7,728 nucleotides of DNA. Origin: Chloroflexota bacterium. Its GTDB lineage: Bacteria; Chloroflexota; Dehalococcoidia; UBA2979. Below are positions 4,530 to 7,728 of this stretch, in pieces (the stretch's first letter is position 1; each line of letters starts with the position of its first letter). Position numbers and translations under genes: made by a program. The stretch spans positions 1-7,728 of the forward strand of contig PAJB01000012.1 of assembly GCA_002710905.1 (NCBI GenBank). The letters run 5' to 3'. Below the pieces are notes generated by a model. It was not told the origin of the DNA. It made no database searches and saw only the letters and a program-made list of their open reading frames with translations.

Positions 4530-6920
4530 ATGAATAAAAAATTAATAAAATCCCTTGAATTGTCTGGGAGATTGCCAGTTGAGCAAGCTAAACTAATTGC
4601 TGCAGAAACTGATTTAGAGACAATAATGCACTATGCGAAGGAAATGACTGAGTCTTTTCATGGTGATTTGTTGTCTTATTCAAAGAAAATTTTTATTCCA
4701 TTAACTATGTTATGTCGCGATGTGTGTCATTATTGCACATTTGCTAAACCACCTATAAAGGGTCAGAAAGTGTATCTTACTGCTGATGAAGTTTTAGAAT
4801 TAGCTCGTGCTGGTGAAAAAGCTGGTTGTAAAGAAGCATTATTCACTTTAGGTGACAAGCCTGAACTAAGATATAAGGCCGCAAGAGAGGAGCTTGATAA
4901 ATTAGGATTTTCTTCTACAATTGATTATTTACATGCTATGGCTAAATTAGTTCTTGATAACACAACATTAATTCCACATCTCAATCCTGGAGTAATGGAA
5001 TATGAACAAATAATTAAACTTAAAGAAGTATCAGCTTCACAAGGAATTATGCTTGAATCAATTTCAAATAAATTAAACTTGAAAGGGCAACCTCACTATG
5101 GTTCTCCAGACAAAGAACCTGAACAAAGAATTAAAACTATAGAATATGCTGGTAGAGCGAAAGTTCCATTCACCTCTGGAATTTTGATTGGCATAGGTGA
5201 AACAAGGCTTGAAAGAGTCGAATCTCTTTTTGCTTTAAGAGAATTAAATGATCAATATAATCATTTACAAGAAATAATTATTCAAAATTTTCGTGCTAAA
5301 GAAGATACTCTCATGAGCAATCATCCCGAACCCTCCTTAGATGAGCTTTTATGGACAATTGGTGTAGCAAGATTAATTTTTGGTGCAGAAATGAATATAC
5401 AAGCACCACCTAATTTAAGCCCAGATTCAATCTCATCAATTATCAATGCAGGTATTAATGATTGGGGTGGAATTTCCCCAGTAACACCAGATCATGTCAA
5501 TCCTGAAGCACCTTGGCCTAAATTAATACATTTATTAGAACAATGCAAAACTCACGGTAAAGATTTGGTTGAAAGACTAACTAGTTATCCTTCTTTTGTT
5601 AATAATGCCAATGAATGGCATAGCGCTCCTATCGCTACTAAATTAATAACTTCTTCAGATAGTATTGGGCTGGCTCGTGAAAATAATTGGTCGCCAGGCA
5701 CTCTAGAAGAGCCACCTATTTTAATAAATAATGATAACTTAATTTTTTCCCCTGCAATTCATAAAAAATCTAAGATAGATATGATTTTACAAAACATAAA
5801 TAATGGATTTACTCCTAATGAGACTGAAATAGCTCGTTTGTTTTATGCAAGAGGCAATGATTTCATAAAGATTTGCAATACAGCAAATGCATTAAGATCT
5901 GAATTAGTTGGAGATCAAGTTACATATGTTGTTAATCGTAATATTAATTATACAAATGTATGTTATTTTAAGTGTAGATTTTGCGCATTTTCTAAGGGTA
6001 AATTAAACATTGATTTAAGAGGTCCATCGTATGATTTATCAACAGAAGAAGTTCAGAGACGTGTTTTAGAAGCTTGGGAGCGTGGTGCCACAGAAGTTTG
6101 CATGCAGGGAGGAATTCACCCAGATTATACTGGTGAAAAATATATTCAATTGTGCAAAGCAGTAAAAGACGTAGTGCCAGAAATGCATATACATGCTTTT
6201 TCTGCATTAGAAGTTACACAAGGGGCATCAACTCTTAGCATTTCTATTGAAGATTTTCTTTATCAACTAAAAGATGCTGGACTTGCTTCTTTACCTGGAA
6301 CTGCTGCTGAAATTTTAGACGATAATGTAAGATCTACTCTATGTCCTGATAAGATAAATACTGATCAATGGCTTGAAGTTCATCAAATAGCTCATTCTAT
6401 TGGCTTACGTAGTACAGCAACAATCATGTTTGGACATATTGAACAACCTTTATCATGGGCAAAGCATCTTTTGAATATTAAAGATTTGCAAACAAAAACT
6501 AATGGTTTTACAGAGTTTGTCCCATTGCCATTTGTACATATGGAAGCGCCGATATACTTAAAAGGCCTTGCTAGAAAAGGCCCTACATTTAGAGAAAGCT
6601 TGCTAATGCATGCAGTATCCAGGCTGATTTTGAATAAAGAATTTGTTAATATTCAAGGTTCTTGGGTCAAGATGGGATCTGAGGGAATTAGACAATTATT
6701 AAATGTCGGCGTTAATGACTTAGGGGGCACTTTAATGAATGAGAGTATTACTAGAGCTGCTGGAGCAGAGCATGGACAAGAATTATCTGCATCCTATTTA
6801 GAAAAGATCATTTGTGATAGCGGTCGTATTCCAATGCAACGTACTACACTCTATCAGCAAGCACCACAAATGCAACATGAAAAGTCATTTATGCCTGAAC
6901 CTTTGTTGCCAATTATTTAA
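4530..6920 (+). CDS. fbiC: FbiC: fused CofG-CofH FO synthase (7,8-didemethyl-8-hydroxy-5-deazariboflavin synthase)
   Basis: This 796-residue protein carries two radical-SAM modules. The N-terminal CofG module (about 45-350) has its iron-sulfur cluster motif at LCRDVCHYCTFAKPP (61-75; Cys62, Cys66, Cys69), followed by LFTLGDKPE and GILIGIGETR. The C-terminal CofH module (about 435-780) has TNVCYFKCRFCAFSKG (475-490; Cys478, Cys482, Cys485) and MQGGIHPDYTG (525-535). By family knowledge, CofH joins the side chain of tyrosine to 5-amino-6-ribitylaminouracil and CofG closes the ring to give FO, the chromophore of coenzyme F420. Both CX3CX2C motifs are intact, so both halves are probably active. 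The protein is somewhat shorter than the mycobacterial FbiC (about 856 residues); the interdomain linker is about residues 350-430. The start has only a weak ribosome binding site (GAG six bases ahead). No other F420 gene (cofC/fbiD, fbiA, fbiB) is in this window. Its TAA overlaps the stop of the convergent flavoprotein gene. Confidence 0.97.
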   Translation: MNKKLIKSLELSGRLPVEQAKLIAAETDLETIMHYAKEMTESFHGDLLSYSKKIFIPLTMLCRDVCHYCTFAKPPIKGQKVYLTADEVLELARAGEKAGCKEALFTLGDKPELRYKAAREELDKLGFSSTIDYLHAMAKLVLDNTTLIPHLNPGVMEYEQIIKLKEVSASQGIMLESISNKLNLKGQPHYGSPDKEPEQRIKTIEYAGRAKVPFTSGILIGIGETRLERVESLFALRELNDQYNHLQEIIIQNFRAKEDTLMSNHPEPSLDELLWTIGVARLIFGAEMNIQAPPNLSPDSISSIINAGINDWGGISPVTPDHVNPEAPWPKLIHLLEQCKTHGKDLVERLTSYPSFVNNANEWHSAPIATKLITSSDSIGLARENNWSPGTLEEPPILINNDNLIFSPAIHKKSKIDMILQNINNGFTPNETEIARLFYARGNDFIKICNTANALRSELVGDQVTYVVNRNINYTNVCYFKCRFCAFSKGKLNIDLRGPSYDLSTEEVQRRVLEAWERGATEVCMQGGIHPDYTGEKYIQLCKAVKDVVPEMHIHAFSALEVTQGASTLSISIEDFLYQLKDAGLASLPGTAAEILDDNVRSTLCPDKINTDQWLEVHQIAHSIGLRSTATIMFGHIEQPLSWAKHLLNIKDLQTKTNGFTEFVPLPFVHMEAPIYLKGLARKGPTFRESLLMHAVSRLILNKEFVNIQGSWVKMGSEGIRQLLNVGVNDLGGTLMNESITRAAGAEHGQELSASYLEKIICDSGRIPMQRTTLYQQAPQMQHEKSFMPEPLLPII

Positions 6921-7728
6921 TTAATTTTCTCCCCAGCTTTTATTCCGGAACTTATTGCACCTTCTATTGATGGATGAAAAAGATAATCACCGCAATATAT
7001 TATATTTTCAAGACAATTATTTTTTTGTTTATTATCTGGGCTGTAAATTGGTAGCGCTTCATCAATGTGTATACTTTTTAGATGCACAATATCGTCATTA
7101 TTAAAGTACGACCATTCTTGCAGTTCATTTACAATCTGTTCATGATTTGTTTTTTTGCCAAGAGTTGTAATTGCAATCAAGTTTGAGTCATTTGGAGCAT
7201 ATGATTTAGCTACATTACTCATTATTGCAATATTATTTATTTGCCCTCTACCACTACCATTTAAAATAATTTTTTTTGTATTGTATGCTTTTCCAAAAAT
7301 ATTATTTAAATATGCACTAGTAAAATAATGAGTCGTGCAACTGAAATATTTTCTTGCTTCTATATTATTTTTTTGTTCAAGCCTTTTTATGCTATTGCTT
7401 TCAATCGAGCATATAATATTCTTACAATAAATAATTTGATTATTTTCTAATGTAATTTTATCATTTTCAATTTTTTTTACTTTTGCATTGAGCATTAATT
7501 TATCTTTTGGTATTTCTTTTGCTAGCAAACTAGGTATTTCTTGCATTCCATTTACTGGAACTCCCGCATTACTTCTAGAAAATAATTTGAATAAATAAAG
7601 CATGTATGTATGTGGCGTAATTAAATTTTTATCTAGTAAAATTCCTGAAAAAAAAGGTTGTAAAAATTTATTTATAAATTCGCTAGAAAATCCATTTTTT
7701 TTAAAAAATGATTTTGTTGTTATATTAT
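6917..7728 (-). CDS. FAD-dependent amine oxidase/phytoene-desaturase-like oxidoreductase, C-terminal part, 5' end outside window
   Basis: The frame is open on the reverse strand to the window edge, so the ATG at 7603 is internal and the gene starts beyond the window. About 269 residues are visible. The segment upstream of 7603 reads GFSSEFINKFLQPFFSGILL, and the following part has GVPVNGMQEIPSLLAKEIP then a KVKKIE strand; together these are the usual middle region of amine-oxidase and carotenoid-desaturase flavoproteins. The end, IIYCGDYLFHPSIEGAISSG then IKAGEKI, is the conserved C-terminal FAD-binding motif with the GD pair. The N-terminal dinucleotide-binding GxGxxG is outside the window. 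Family members oxidise amines, carotenoid or porphyrin precursors, and many are uncharacterised; the substrate cannot be told. The coding sequence is even richer in Lys, Asn and Ile than its neighbours. Its TAA overlaps the fbiC stop by 4 bases, so the two genes are convergent and not in one operon. Confidence 0.87.
   Translation of the reverse strand, partial: NITTKSFFKKNGFSSEFINKFLQPFFSGILLDKNLITPHTYMLYLFKLFSRSNAGVPVNGMQEIPSLLAKEIPKDKLMLNAKVKKIENDKITLENNQIIYCKNIICSIESNSIKRLEQKNNIEARKYFSCTTHYFTSAYLNNIFGKAYNTKKIILNGSGRGQINNIAIMSNVAKSYAPNDSNLIAITTLGKKTNHEQIVNELQEWSYFNNDDIVHLKSIHIDEALPIYSPDNKQKNNCLENIIYCGDYLFHPSIEGAISSGIKAGEKIN

Noticed and set aside
5992..6207. Reverse-strand open frame of 71 codons inside fbiC
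   Set aside because: It lies wholly within the conserved CofH radical-SAM region of fbiC on the other strand and matches no family; it is a shadow frame.
6561..6586. Short repeated AAAAGGCC within fbiC
   Set aside because: It encodes a KGLARKGP stretch in a conserved coding region and is explained by similar codons; no wider repeat structure surrounds it.

Overview
The window is about two-thirds A+T, tightly packed and almost entirely coding. No stretch over 300 bases lacks a gene. It holds eight protein genes, of which two are cut by the window edges. No RNA gene, mobile element, CRISPR array or intrinsic terminator was seen. The set looks like a free-living, streamlined bacterium that uses the deazaflavin cofactor F420. 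The one-piece CofG-CofH fusion (FbiC) is typical of Actinobacteria and also occurs in some Chloroflexi. Fused FbiC, very high A+T, tiny gaps and many flavin or F420-type oxidoreductases would fit an uncultured marine actinobacterium or a SAR202-like Chloroflexi. This placement is inference; no taxonomic marker is present.

Layout, left to right. The C-terminal two-thirds or so of a luciferase-like (LLM) flavin/F420 oxidoreductase runs rightward (2-634). It meets, stop codon on stop codon, a leftward pair: a fluoride channel crcB (1526-1900/1915) followed 7 bases later by a double-hotdog MaoC-like protein (631-1518). A short divergent intergenic region (1916-1993) carries promoter-like hexamers and an inverted repeat. 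To its right is a rightward PNPOx-like/FDOR split-barrel gene (1994-2584). It points tail-to-tail at a diverged paralogue on the other strand (2587-3084). Upstream of that paralogue on the same strand is an MFS exporter-like transporter (3149-4414). A second divergent intergenic region (4415-4529), with an 8-base direct repeat, separates it from rightward fbiC (4530-6920). fbiC ends stop-on-stop with the C-terminal part of a leftward FAD-dependent amine-oxidase/phytoene-desaturase-like protein (6917-window end).

How the genes may work together: FbiC makes FO, the deazaflavin chromophore of F420, from tyrosine and a riboflavin-pathway intermediate. The LLM protein and the two split-barrel proteins belong to the two structural classes that most often use F420 (or FMN). 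The window therefore reads as a local cluster of F420 synthesis and candidate F420 users, accompanied by a hotdog dehydratase, a flavoprotein and an exporter that suggest small-molecule or lipid metabolism. No substrate can be named from sequence alone. I do not see a clearly new type of system. The most notable features are the F420-centred gene neighbourhood, the inverted split-barrel paralogues, and the three convergent gene pairs with essentially no 3' intergenic space.
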